A DNA stretch of 64,000 bases, from contig JACKHP010000010.1 of assembly GCA_020638905.1 (NCBI GenBank), forward strand, positions 62,001 to 126,000, read 5' to 3'. The notes under the pieces are model-generated. The model did not search any database, was not told the origin of the DNA, and worked only from the letters and a program-made list of their open reading frames with translations. Numbering within the stretch: the stretch's first letter is position 1; each line of letters opens with the position of its first letter. Made by a program: the position numbers and the translations under genes. This document shows, in pieces, positions 46,678 to 54,655 of this stretch. This stretch comes from Planctomycetota bacterium (GTDB lineage: Bacteria > Planctomycetota > B15-G4).

Positions 46678-47922
46678 TCAGGCCCCGGGCGCCTGCCCCG
46701 GCTCGAACGACAGGCACACCTGCCATCCGTAGACCGGATAGCGGATGCGCGTGCGCCAGGTGCGGAAGCGTGTCGGATCCCAGCCGAACTCGCGGCACAG
46801 GTGCCCGAGCATGTCGGCGTAGCGAGGCACCTCGGGTGCGTGGACACGGCGCATGTCGCGTCCCAGGAACTCGATGTGCTCGGCGATGTCGACCCGGTCG
46901 GCGTCGCGCTGCGGGTCGTTCACGTTCGCGATGCCGTCGTAGCCGGTGTCGTACACGTACAGTCGCGGTTCCGACTCGGGGAACACGTCCTCGTGCAGGA
47001 CGACGTCGAAGACGAGGCTCGCCACGGGCACGGCCGGCTCGACGAAGAGCGAGTTGCGCCCGCGCTCGGCGCCGCTGCCGTAGCGCCGCATGGCCGACGG
47101 ATGGTGGTCGACCACGAACATGTCGACGGTCTCGTGCTTGCCGACGACGTCGTCGGGCAGCGTGTAGTGGACGGTGTCGCCGACGCGCTGCGCCACGAGC
47201 TGCGCGGGTGGGTTCGTGCAGAACTCCTCGAGCGGCACGACGCTCGGAGGCGAGACGGCGGCGCCGTCGGTGGGCTGTTCGACGCTGTTGTGGTAGCGGT
47301 AGCTGAAGCGCACCGTCACCCCGGGACGCAGGCGCCGGATCGCCACCGCGCCGTTCAGCCAGGTGAGGTCGAGTCGCTGCGGGTCGTCGGCCGAGGGCAC
47401 GACCACCGCGGCGCCCAGCCAGTGCTCGGCGAGCACGCCCTTGAGCTGGCTGAGTCCCTTGTGGACGGCGTACTTGCTGGCGAGCTCGAAGCGCTCGCGG
47501 GCACCCGGGAGCTGCGCGCTGATGAGCGCGTCGAGCTCGGCGCGCGTCCCGGCGTCGCGCTTGATGAGCTGGTCGAACTCGCGCACCGCGCGCTGCGCGC
47601 GCTCGACCACGTCGCCCGTCACGCCCTTGCGCGCCGCGGCCCGCACGAGCTTGCGCAACGGCTCGGGGCCCGGCGCCAGGTGCATCGCCTCGAGCGGGTC
47701 GTGACTCGCGGCCGCACCCAGCAGCTTGCCGGCCACCGCGCGGTTCACGCCCAGCAGCCGCACCAGCTCGCCGGAGCGCAGCGGCGCCTCCGGCAGGCCC
47801 TCCAGCACCGCCCGCAGCGACTCGGCCAGCTCGCTCCCGACCCGCCGCAGGCGCTCGTCGAGGGCCTCCGCGGGACGCTGCGCCAGGCGACCCGGCTCGA
47901 ACTCGCGCTCCGTGCTGTGCAT
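46678..47922 (-). CDS. Unknown protein with a helix-turn-helix-like N-terminal segment
   Basis: 414 residues, no signal peptide or membrane helix. The N-terminal third is helical and contains RSGELVRLLGVNRAVAGKLL, which reads like a helix-turn-helix, followed by helices rich in Arg and Ala. The C-terminal two thirds are mixed alpha/beta (VVVPSADDPQRLDLTWLNGAVAIRR, VDMFVVDHHPSAMRRYG, RYADMLGHLCREFGWDPTRFR). I do not recognise the family; a transcription regulator with a ligand domain is a guess. The ATG at 47922 lacks a ribosome binding site, but minus-strand TACGAT ends 6 nt before it. The divergent region behind it carries an 11-bp-spaced direct repeat. Confidence 0.6.
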   Translation of the reverse strand: MHSTEREFEPGRLAQRPAEALDERLRRVGSELAESLRAVLEGLPEAPLRSGELVRLLGVNRAVAGKLLGAAASHDPLEAMHLAPGPEPLRKLVRAAARKGVTGDVVERAQRAVREFDQLIKRDAGTRAELDALISAQLPGARERFELASKYAVHKGLSQLKGVLAEHWLGAAVVVPSADDPQRLDLTWLNGAVAIRRLRPGVTVRFSYRYHNSVEQPTDGAAVSPPSVVPLEEFCTNPPAQLVAQRVGDTVHYTLPDDVVGKHETVDMFVVDHHPSAMRRYGSGAERGRNSLFVEPAVPVASLVFDVVLHEDVFPESEPRLYVYDTGYDGIANVNDPQRDADRVDIAEHIEFLGRDMRRVHAPEVPRYADMLGHLCREFGWDPTRFRTWRTRIRYPVYGWQVCLSFEPGQAPGA

Positions 47923-47928
47923 GGCGAA

Positions 47929-47934
47929 ATCGTA
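47929..47934 (-). promoter_or_regulatory. -10 hexamer TACGAT just before a start codon (leaderless geometry)
   Basis: Minus-strand GTACGAT ends 6 nt before the ATG at 47922. Transcription would begin at or next to the start codon. Confidence 0.5.
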
Positions 47935-47979
47935 CACCGAGAGGCCGATCCGACGAGAGCGTGATCCACGAAACGTCAC

Positions 47980-47999
47980 AATAAATGTGTAATAAATGT
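47980..47999. repeat. AATAAATGT direct repeat in a divergent promoter region
   Basis: AATAAATGT occurs at 47980-47988 and again at 47991-47999, an exact 11-bp period, close to one helical turn. It is one of the most AT-rich spots in the window. It lies between the unknown HTH-like gene (minus) and the HAF-repeat gene (plus), so it is a candidate operator or UP-like element. Confidence 0.5.
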
Positions 48000-48023
48000 C
48001 AGTACGACAGGGGCCCGACGCTC

Positions 48024-48029
48024 TAGCAT
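48024..48029 (+). promoter_or_regulatory. Possible -10 hexamer TAGCAT for the HAF-repeat gene
   Basis: CTCTAGCAT lies 89 nt before the ATG at 48119 and 24 nt downstream of the AATAAATGT repeats. No -35 match. Confidence 0.3.
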
Positions 48030-48118
48030 GGCCGATCGGACGCGACCGTTCGGAGCCGCCCTCCGCGGCGGAGCGCTCGCCATCCCGGCAACCGACCTCG
48101 CACCCTCGGAGAGACCCG

Positions 48119-49555
48119 ATGACCTCCCCCTCGTTCCTGCGCCCCGGCGTCGCCGCGCTCGTGGGATTGTTCGCGCTGCCGGCCGCGTCCGCCGGCGAAC
48201 TGCTCTACTCGATGACCGACCTCGGCACCCTCGGCGGTCCCGAGTCGGCCGCCTTCGGACTCAATGCGTCCGGCCAGGTCGTGGGCTGGGCCAACATCGA
48301 CGGCTGCACGGTGAACGGCCACGCCTGCCGCCACGCCTTCGTGTGGGACGACGGCGTGATGACCGACCTCGGCCTGCTGCACGGTGACCAGGAGAGCGTC
48401 GCGCGCGCGATCAACGACGCGGGCCTGATCGTCGGCACCTCCGAGTTCGACGTGCTGTTCGGCTCGGGCACCTTCCACGCGGTGACCTGGGACGGCGGCG
48501 TGATCGCGCCGCTGCCCGACCTCGGCACCGGCGAGAGCTTCGCCGAGGACGTGAACGCGTCGGGTGTCGTCGCCGGCTGGGCGGTCGATCCCATGGTCTC
48601 GCGCGACCGCGCCGTGACCTGGACCGGCGGAGCCATCGCGAACGTCGGCAAGGGCGAGTCGCACACCTACAACCGCGCGATCGGCATCAACGACGCGGGG
48701 CAGCTCGCGGGCTTCGCCTGGAACCTGTTCGAGCCCAACGACGCGATCCTGAACGCCGGCGGCTGGAGCACGATCGGCGGCACCGACGGTCCCTTCCAGA
48801 ACGCCGAGGCGTACGACGTGAACGACAGCGGCCTCGTGGTCGGCCTGCAGGCGTTCCCGTCGGGCGGCTGGCACGCCGCCACGTGGACCACGTCCGGCGC
48901 GGTCGACGCCGGCCTGCTGCCCGGCCACGAGTACGGCGAGCTGCACTCCGCGAACGAGGACGGACTGTGCGTGGGCCGCACCTACGACGACACCGATCCG
49001 CTCGACAGCCACGGCGTGCTGTGGGACGGCACCACGCTGCACGACCTCAACGACCTGCTCGTCCCCGGCAGCATCGGCGTCGTGTACGAGGCGCGCGAGA
49101 TCAACGCGTCCGGCGCCATCGCGGGCACGGCGCTCGTCGGCGGCGTGTTCCACGCGGTGCTGCTCGAGCCGTCCGACGGCAGCGGCACGTGGACGAACCT
49201 GGGCCACGGCCTGGCCGGCAGCGCCGGGGTCCCGCAGCTCGTCGGCGACGGCCCGCTCGTCGCCGCGTCCACGACCACGCTCACGCTCGAGTCGGGCCTG
49301 CCCGCGGCGCCCGCCGTGCTCGTCGTGGGACTCTCGCCTCTCGACGCGCCCTTCAAGCAGGGCGTGCTCGTCCCGCAGCCCGACCTCGTGCTGAGCGGCA
49401 TCGTGCTCACCGGCTCGGGCGGCTTCGCGCTCTCGTTCCCGTGGCCGGCCGGCGTCCCGTCGGGCGCGTCGGTCTGGTGGCAGACGTGGATCCAGGACGG
49501 CGCGGCCCCCGCGGGCTGGTCGGCGAGCGACGGCCTGCGCTCGACCACGCCCTGA
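48119..49555 (+). CDS. Secreted HAF-repeat protein
   Basis: 478 residues with a signal peptide (VAALVGLFALPAASAG). Seven HAF-type repeats of about 40-50 residues follow, with the pattern A..INDAG.VVG......HA..W..G....LG (for example AFGLNASGQVVGWA, ARAINDAGLIVGT, AEDVNASGVVAGW, AYDVNDSGLVVG). They probably form a beta-propeller. The last 110 residues (from LAGSAGVPQLVGDGPLV to GLRSTTP) are a separate beta-sandwich nearly superimposable on the end of the FG-GAP protein encoded opposite. Convergent with that gene across a strong hairpin. Confidence 0.83.
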   Translation: MTSPSFLRPGVAALVGLFALPAASAGELLYSMTDLGTLGGPESAAFGLNASGQVVGWANIDGCTVNGHACRHAFVWDDGVMTDLGLLHGDQESVARAINDAGLIVGTSEFDVLFGSGTFHAVTWDGGVIAPLPDLGTGESFAEDVNASGVVAGWAVDPMVSRDRAVTWTGGAIANVGKGESHTYNRAIGINDAGQLAGFAWNLFEPNDAILNAGGWSTIGGTDGPFQNAEAYDVNDSGLVVGLQAFPSGGWHAATWTTSGAVDAGLLPGHEYGELHSANEDGLCVGRTYDDTDPLDSHGVLWDGTTLHDLNDLLVPGSIGVVYEAREINASGAIAGTALVGGVFHAVLLEPSDGSGTWTNLGHGLAGSAGVPQLVGDGPLVAASTTTLTLESGLPAAPAVLVVGLSPLDAPFKQGVLVPQPDLVLSGIVLTGSGGFALSFPWPAGVPSGASVWWQTWIQDGAAPAGWSASDGLRSTTP

Positions 49556-49564
49556 CGTGAGCCG

Positions 49565-49601
49565 CGGGCGACGCGGCGTGCGAGGCACGCCGCGTCGCCC
49601 G
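49565..49601. terminator. Strong bidirectional hairpin between convergent secreted-protein genes
   Basis: GGGCGACGCGGCGTGC (49566-49581) and its exact complement (49585-49600) form a 16-bp perfect stem with a 3-nt loop; an outer C-G pair (49565/49601) extends it to 17. It lies 9 nt after one stop and 12 nt before the other. No U-tract, but stability is extreme. Confidence 0.85.
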
Positions 49602-49612
49602 AGCGCACCGCG

Positions 49613-51313
49613 TCACGGGGTCACGGCCTGCACGCCGTTCGAACCCGACCACCCGTCGTTCGCGAGCGGATCGGCCACCCACGCCTGCCACCACACGGCG
49701 ACGCCGTGTCCGAGGCCGGGCGGGAGGACGCCCGTCGCACTCGCGTGACCGGACGCGTCGCTCGGTGCACCGGCGAGGACGACCTCGGGCGCGGGAACGA
49801 GCACGCCGCCGTGGAACGGGATCGCGAGCTCGGCGAGTCCCGCGAGCCACAGCACGGCAGCGTTCTCGCGCGTACCGGCCAGGTCGAGCGTGAACGGGTC
49901 GCCGGCGAGCAGGCTGCCGCTGCCCGAGAGCGCGGGAATGCCGTGCGTGCCCGGGAGTCCGCCGGCCAGCGTCAGCCAGCCCTGGTCGGTCAGGAAGAGC
50001 ATCCACACCGCGCCGGCCCACTGGGAACCGTCGCCGTCTCTCGACGCGCCGACGGCCAGGTCGGGCGAGCCGTCGACGTCGAGGTCTCCGAGGCAGGCGA
50101 CCGCCGAGCCGAAGTCGTCGTCCGGGTCGAGCACGTCGCCGAGACCGCCGCTGTCGTCGCCGATGCGCGAGGCGGCGCGCAGGGCGCCCTGACGATCGAG
50201 ATGCAGGATCCACACGGCGCCCGTGCCGAAGCTGCCGGGACCGGTCCCGCTGGCGCCGGCCGCCAGATCGATCACGCCGTCGTGGTCGACGTCGCCGAGG
50301 GCCGCGAGCGACGAGCCCAGGTCGTCGCCGACCTCGAACGCCCCACCGAAGGCGGGATCGTCCACGGTGATCTTGCCCCAGGTCTCGGCGCGGCCGTCGG
50401 GGAGCAGCGCGCAGAGCCAGACCGCACCCACGTTCGAGAGGCCGTCGTCGTCGCCGATGGCACCGACCGCGAGGTCCTGCCGTCCGTCGCCGTCGACATC
50501 GCCCAGCGCGGCGAGCGAGCAACCGAACCAGTCGCCGAGATCGAGCGCGGCGGGCGCGAAACGCTGCTGGCCGATCAGCGTGCCATCGGCCGCGAGGAGC
50601 AGCACCCAGAACGCGCCACGCCGGGCGTAGAGCGGACCGGCGCCGTCGTCGGTGGGAGAGCCCACGACCAGGTCGGGCACGCCGTTGCCGTCGAGGTCGC
50701 CCACCGCGGCGAGGGCCTTGCCGAATCCGCAGCCATCGTGCAGCGATCCACCGAAGCCGCCCTCGGTCTGGCTGATCTTCGTCTGCGACTTGACCGTCCC
50801 GGTCGAGGTCATGAACAGGATCCAGACCGCGCCGCGGTCGGCGGAGGTGTCGCCGGGATCGCCGCCGTCGTCGTCGTTCGGCGCGCCCACCGCGAGCTCG
50901 GTCACGCCGTCCCCGTCGAGGTCGCCGATCGCCGCGACCGACCAACCGAAGAAGTCCCACGCGTCGAGCACGCCGCCGAAGCCGCCCTGCAGCGGGTTGA
51001 TCGCGCGCTTGGCCTTGATCGTGCCGTCGCGTCGCGGGAAGAGCACCCAGACCGTCCCGACGTTCTCGAGCACGACGTCGTCGAACGGTGCGCCGACGAA
51101 CAGGTCGGGGACGGTGTCGCCGTTGAGGTCGCCCGGACACGCCAGCGCGAAGCCGAACTGGTCGTTGGCACCGAGGTGTCCGTCGAAGCCGCCTTCGGTG
51201 GCGGAGATCTTCTGTGCGGCGAGCACTTCGCCCGGCACGAGCTGGGCTGTCGACGAGGCCACGGCGGCGAGCAGGAACACAAAGACGGACAGACGGGACG
51301 TGCGCGTGTGCAT
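49613..51313 (-). CDS. Secreted FG-GAP (integrin-like) beta-propeller protein
   Basis: 566 residues with a signal peptide (FVFLLAAVASSTAQ). At least six FG-GAP blades are clear (FGFALACPGDLNGDTVPDLFVGAP, FGWSVAAIGDLDGDG, FGKALAAVGDLDGNG, FGCSLAALGDVDGDG, LGSSLAALGDVDHDG, FGSAVACLGDLDVDG), each with a calcium-type Asp loop. A C-terminal domain begins with GGLPGTHGIPALSGSGSLL and ends WWQAWVADPLANDGWSGSNG, shared with the convergent HAF protein. GGAGG precedes the ATG at 51313; upstream codons in frame are not credible. Confidence 0.85.
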   Translation of the reverse strand: MHTRTSRLSVFVFLLAAVASSTAQLVPGEVLAAQKISATEGGFDGHLGANDQFGFALACPGDLNGDTVPDLFVGAPFDDVVLENVGTVWVLFPRRDGTIKAKRAINPLQGGFGGVLDAWDFFGWSVAAIGDLDGDGVTELAVGAPNDDDGGDPGDTSADRGAVWILFMTSTGTVKSQTKISQTEGGFGGSLHDGCGFGKALAAVGDLDGNGVPDLVVGSPTDDGAGPLYARRGAFWVLLLAADGTLIGQQRFAPAALDLGDWFGCSLAALGDVDGDGRQDLAVGAIGDDDGLSNVGAVWLCALLPDGRAETWGKITVDDPAFGGAFEVGDDLGSSLAALGDVDHDGVIDLAAGASGTGPGSFGTGAVWILHLDRQGALRAASRIGDDSGGLGDVLDPDDDFGSAVACLGDLDVDGSPDLAVGASRDGDGSQWAGAVWMLFLTDQGWLTLAGGLPGTHGIPALSGSGSLLAGDPFTLDLAGTRENAAVLWLAGLAELAIPFHGGVLVPAPEVVLAGAPSDASGHASATGVLPPGLGHGVAVWWQAWVADPLANDGWSGSNGVQAVTP

Positions 51314-51409
51314 GGCGGTCCTCCGGGCGCCAGTCTCGCGCCGGGCGTCCGCGTGCTGCCTGCGCAAGTGTGCGCAGCCCGGGCACGCCGGGGACGAGCG
51401 CCGATCGCG

Positions 51410-51415
51410 TATCCT
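51410..51415 (+). promoter_or_regulatory. -10 hexamer TATCCT just before a GTG start (leaderless geometry)
   Basis: TATCCT ends 7 nt before the GTG at 51423. No ribosome binding site intervenes. Confidence 0.5.
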
Positions 51416-51422
51416 CGAAGCC

Positions 51423-52271
51423 GTGATCCCCTGGGAACTCCTCGACACGGCCCCGGTGCGCGGCAGCAAGGCGAGCATGACGCTCCTGCGCCGCGGCGAC
51501 GTCTACTCGATCCAGGTCGGCGGCGTCGAGCTCATGAACAACTGGATCTACGGTCTCGACTGCGGTCTCGCCGACCACGGCTGCGCGGCGCTCGACGGGT
51601 CGGTGCGGCAGGGTGCGCGCGTGCTCATCGGCGGGCTGGGCATGGGCTTCACGCTGGCGCGCACGCTGAGCCACGTCGGCGCGCAGGCGCAGGTCGTGGT
51701 CGTCGAGCTCGTCCCCGCCGTCGTGCGCTGGAACGAGACGCTCATCGGACAGCTCGCGGGCCATCCCCTGCGCGACCCGCGCGTGACCGTCGTCGAGGAC
51801 GACGTCGGACGCGTGCTGCGCGGTTCGCCCGCCGGTTTCGACGCCGTGCTGCTCGACGTCGACAACGGTCCCGAAGGCCTCTCCCGCAAGTCGAACGATG
51901 CGCTGTACTCGACGGCCGGGCTGGCCGCCGCGCGCGCCGCGCTGCGTCCGGGCGGGGTGCTCGGCGTCTGGTCGCTCACCGGCGACCGCGCCTTCAGCGA
52001 GCGCCTGCGCGCGTCGGGCTTCGACGTCGAGGAGCGGCGCGTCGCCAAGCGCGGAGGACGCGCCAAGCAGACGATCTTCGTCGCGCGCCCGCGCGCTGCG
52101 GGCTCGCCGGCGGGCGGAGCGCGCGCCGAGGAATCCCGCGACGGCTCGCGAGGTCGCGGTTCACGGGACGGTTCGCGCAGGGCGAAGGCCGGTGGTGCCG
52201 CGCGCGGGGCGAAGTCCGGCGGCGGCGCGCGCAGGGCGCCGCCCGGCGGACGGCGTCGACCCGCGGGCTGA
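51423..52271 (+). CDS. Spermidine-synthase-like methyltransferase fold with Arg/Gly-rich tail
   Basis: 282 residues from GTG. The core (1-220) is a spermidine-synthase-type Rossmann fold: GARVLIGGLGMGFTLARTL, VVVVELVPAVVRWNE, VEDDVGRVL, FDAVLLDVDNGPEGLS, LRPGGVLGVWS. The aminopropyl-acceptor residues of true SpeE are not obvious, so the substrate is open. From residue about 221 the protein becomes a 60-residue Arg/Gly/Ala/Ser tail (SRDGSRGRGSRDGSRR, RGAKSGGGARR), like RNA-binding RG tails. There is no ribosome binding site; TATCCT ends 7 nt before the GTG. Confidence 0.75.
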   Translation: MIPWELLDTAPVRGSKASMTLLRRGDVYSIQVGGVELMNNWIYGLDCGLADHGCAALDGSVRQGARVLIGGLGMGFTLARTLSHVGAQAQVVVVELVPAVVRWNETLIGQLAGHPLRDPRVTVVEDDVGRVLRGSPAGFDAVLLDVDNGPEGLSRKSNDALYSTAGLAAARAALRPGGVLGVWSLTGDRAFSERLRASGFDVEERRVAKRGGRAKQTIFVARPRAAGSPAGGARAEESRDGSRGRGSRDGSRRAKAGGAARGAKSGGGARRAPPGGRRRPAG

Positions 52272-52310
52272 GGCCCGGCGCGCAGCGACGCGCCGACTCC
52301 GAGGACAGAG

Positions 52311-52955
52311 ATGCTCGCCAAGTCCATCGCCTGCACCGTGGCCGAGCGCGAGCGTCCCGCGTTCGCGCGAGCGCAGCGACGGTGGAGCGCGATCGCGACG
52401 TGCGACGGGTTCCTCGGTCAGCTCGGCGGCTTCGAGGGCGACGGCGCGTACGTCCTCGGGCTCTGGCGCGACGGGGATGCGTACGCGCGCTTCATGCGCG
52501 AGGCGCACGACGAAGTGACGTCCACGAACGATCAGGCCGCGACGTACTCGGCGATCTCGGTCGAACTCGCGCGCGTGGCGCTCGGGATGCCGGGCGAGTG
52601 CGCGTCGCTCGTCGAGGCGCTTCCGTACGCGGGCTTCCTGCGCGTCGCCGAATGCGATGTCGATCCCACGCGGGTCGGGCACTTCACGGCCGTCCAGCGC
52701 GACGTCTGGACGCCCGGCATGGCGCGCGTCCCGGGCATGCTCGCCGGCGCCTTCTGGACGTCCGACACGCGGCCGGCGCGGTTCCTCGTGACCACGCTCT
52801 GGCGCGGCGAGCGCGAACACGTCGCCTACGCGCGCGACGTGCTGCCCGCGCTGCGCGGGCGCGCCGCGGCCGACGCCGACCTGCGCGCGATCCGCGGCCG
52901 GCAGTTCACGCTCGAACCCTCGTGGACGGTGCTCCCGCGCGCGACGGATCCGTGA
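52311..52955 (+). CDS. DUF4937/ABM-like protein
   Basis: 214 residues, two ferredoxin-like halves. The first (ARAQRRWSAIATCDGFLGQLGGF, YVLGLWRDGDAYARFM) and second (FTAVQRDVWTPGMARVPGMLAGAFW, RFLVTTLWRGEREHVAY) look like related antibiotic-biosynthesis-monooxygenase units, as in the YdbC/DUF4937 family. No catalytic role is known. GAGG lies before the ATG. Confidence 0.65.
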   Translation: MLAKSIACTVAERERPAFARAQRRWSAIATCDGFLGQLGGFEGDGAYVLGLWRDGDAYARFMREAHDEVTSTNDQAATYSAISVELARVALGMPGECASLVEALPYAGFLRVAECDVDPTRVGHFTAVQRDVWTPGMARVPGMLAGAFWTSDTRPARFLVTTLWRGEREHVAYARDVLPALRGRAAADADLRAIRGRQFTLEPSWTVLPRATDP

Positions 52956-53028
52956 GAGGCTGGCCGGCGAGGCGGCCGTCCGTCGCATGGACAGGACGTC
53001 CCGTCCTCGCTCAGCGGAGAATCGCTCC

Positions 53029-53562
53029 ATGCACGCACCGACCCGTCTGCTCGCCGCGCTCGTCTGCCTCGCGAGCCTCGCCTGCGCGGGCGCGGACGCC
53101 GCCCGGCCGACCCTGCTCGCCGAGGCCGACGCCATCGCGCCGCACCTGCTCGGCACGTGGCGCACGAGCACTGCGATCTGCGCCGCGCACGTCCCGGCCG
53201 GCGAGCACGTCCCGGACGTGCCCGAGCACACGATGACGCTCGTCGACGACCCCGCGGCGGTGGCCGACCTGATCGACCCGGTGTCCGACGGGCTGGACGT
53301 GCGGGTCGCGGGCGGGACGCGCGGCCTCCCCAAGTCACCGGTCTTCTTCTTCGGACGGGTGACGACGGGTCGCATGGCCGGCCACGCCGCGCTGCTGATG
53401 CTCAGCGATGCGCGGTCTCCCGACGGCACCGTCGAGGCGTGGGGCGACTCCGACGAGGCCCTCGTGCGGCTCGAGCTCGCGCGCGACGGACGTCCCGACG
53501 TCCTGTTCCTGGCGATGGACGGCTTCGACGGACCGCAGGTGGCGTACGAGCGCGCACCGTAG
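53029..53562 (+). CDS. Lipoprotein of unknown function
   Basis: 177 residues. Signal ends at ASLAC (Cys19). The mature part is beta-rich (PHLLGTWRTSTAIC, PVFFFGRVTTGRMAGHAALLML, VRLELARDGRPDVLFLAMDGFDG) without a family I recognise. GGAG precedes the ATG. Exported, probably outer-membrane anchored. Confidence 0.6.
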   Translation: MHAPTRLLAALVCLASLACAGADAARPTLLAEADAIAPHLLGTWRTSTAICAAHVPAGEHVPDVPEHTMTLVDDPAAVADLIDPVSDGLDVRVAGGTRGLPKSPVFFFGRVTTGRMAGHAALLMLSDARSPDGTVEAWGDSDEALVRLELARDGRPDVLFLAMDGFDGPQVAYERAP

Positions 53563-53634
53563 GCGAGTCCCGGCAGCACGCGCCGGAGTGCGCGCCGCAC
53601 GAGCGACGCCGGACACACCCGCAGGCCTCGGCGG

Positions 53635-53640
53635 TACACT
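53635..53640 (+). promoter_or_regulatory. Possible -10 hexamer TACACT
   Basis: CGGTACACT lies 27 nt before the ATG at 53668, which has its own GGGGAG ribosome binding site. Confidence 0.35.
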
Positions 53641-53667
53641 TGCGGCGCCGCACGGGGAGTCGTCCGC

Positions 53668-54114
53668 ATGGCCGTCCGCGTCCACAAGCCCGATCGCGCT
53701 CGCGCGGAGGAGCCCTCGCGCACGCGGTCGCCGACGCGTGCGCCGTTCGAGGTGCTCGCCGCGCGCGTGCTCGGCGTGGCCCTGCCGCTGCTCGAGGTCG
53801 CCCGGCGCCGCACCGACTTCTCCGACGTGCCGGCGTACGTCGACGACTTCATCGCCGGCGCGTTCCTGCTGTGGGCGGCGCGCAACGTGTCACGCGGGCG
53901 CCGTCACGGACGCGCGCAGCTCGCGGCCGCGTGGGGCGTGCTGTGCGGCGGCCTCTACTCCAGCGTCTTCGGACAACTCGCCGTCACGTCCGCGAACGAC
54001 GTCTCGGGCCTGCCGAACGGCGTGGTCGTCGCGATCAAGCTGGCGCTCGCGGCGCTGGCCGTCGCGTGCCTGCTGCTCACCGTCCACCGCACGACGCGGG
54101 ACGTCGCGCCGTGA
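53668..54114 (+). CDS. Small integral membrane protein
   Basis: 148 residues. A basic N-terminus (1-30) precedes about four helices (34-45, 60-72, 83-104, 118-140). No family is recognised. GGGGAG precedes the ATG. The DoxX-like gene follows after 46 bp, so they may be co-transcribed. Confidence 0.6.
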   Translation: MAVRVHKPDRARAEEPSRTRSPTRAPFEVLAARVLGVALPLLEVARRRTDFSDVPAYVDDFIAGAFLLWAARNVSRGRRHGRAQLAAAWGVLCGGLYSSVFGQLAVTSANDVSGLPNGVVVAIKLALAALAVACLLLTVHRTTRDVAP

Positions 54115-54160
54115 TCCCCGACGGGACGCCGGAGAGCGCGTCCCGTTCCAAGGAGTCCCC

Positions 54161-54604
54161 ATGAACCGCATGGTGCTCGTCGAACGCGTGCTGCTGGGTG
54201 TCCCGCTGGTGGTCTTCGGGGCCGCGGGACTGTTCACGGTGCTGCCCGATCCGCATGCGGCGTGGGAGGGCAACGACGCCTTCGCGCCCGCGGCGAAGGA
54301 CCTCCTCCTGGCCCTGTGGGACAGCGGCTTCCTCATGACGAGCGTGTGCGTCGTGCACCTGCTCGCGGGCCTGCTGCTGCTCGGCAACCGCTTCGTGCCG
54401 CTGGCGCTGGCGATGCACCTGCCGGTGAGCGTCGAGATGACGCTCTTCCACCTGACCCTCGATCCGGGGACGGGCGCCATGGCGTACGCCGTGCTGCTGC
54501 TGAACCTGGTGTTGATCGTGGCCTACCGGGGCGCGTACGCCGGACTGCGGACGGCCCGCTGGGCGCCCGACCCGGTGGCCGATCTTCCCGATCTGGCGTC
54601 TTGA
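54161..54604 (+). CDS. DoxX-like membrane protein
   Basis: 147 residues with four membrane helices, the first (RVLLGVPLVVFGAAGLFTVLP) and the pattern LLALWDSGFLMTSVCVVHLLAGLLLLGNRFVPLAL and LLNLVLIVAY resembling DoxX/DUF4260-like small membrane proteins, often linked to redox or thiol stress. AAGGAG precedes the ATG. Its stop codon overlaps the -35 of the downstream SnoaL-tetR promoter. Confidence 0.65.
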   Translation: MNRMVLVERVLLGVPLVVFGAAGLFTVLPDPHAAWEGNDAFAPAAKDLLLALWDSGFLMTSVCVVHLLAGLLLLGNRFVPLALAMHLPVSVEMTLFHLTLDPGTGAMAYAVLLLNLVLIVAYRGAYAGLRTARWAPDPVADLPDLAS

Positions 54605-54629
54605 CGTGAGACTTGCGTCTCGCAATGAT
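54601..54629 (+). promoter_or_regulatory. Promoter of the SnoaL-like/tetR operon
   Basis: -35 TTGACG (54601-54606, 5/6), 17-bp spacer, -10 AATGAT (54624-54629, 4/6). Expected start near 54636, 20 nt before the ATG at 54656. The spacer contains an inverted repeat. Confidence 0.55.
54608..54621. promoter_or_regulatory. Inverted repeat GAGAC-TTGC-GTCTC, candidate TetR operator
   Basis: GAGAC (54608-54612) and GTCTC (54617-54621) are perfectly complementary around 4 nt, with partly matching outer bases. The repeat fills the space between -35 and -10, the usual position for a TetR-family operator, and a tetR gene is the second gene of the operon. Confidence 0.5.
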
Positions 54630-54655
54630 ACGTGCATCTCAACGAGGCGATCGCC

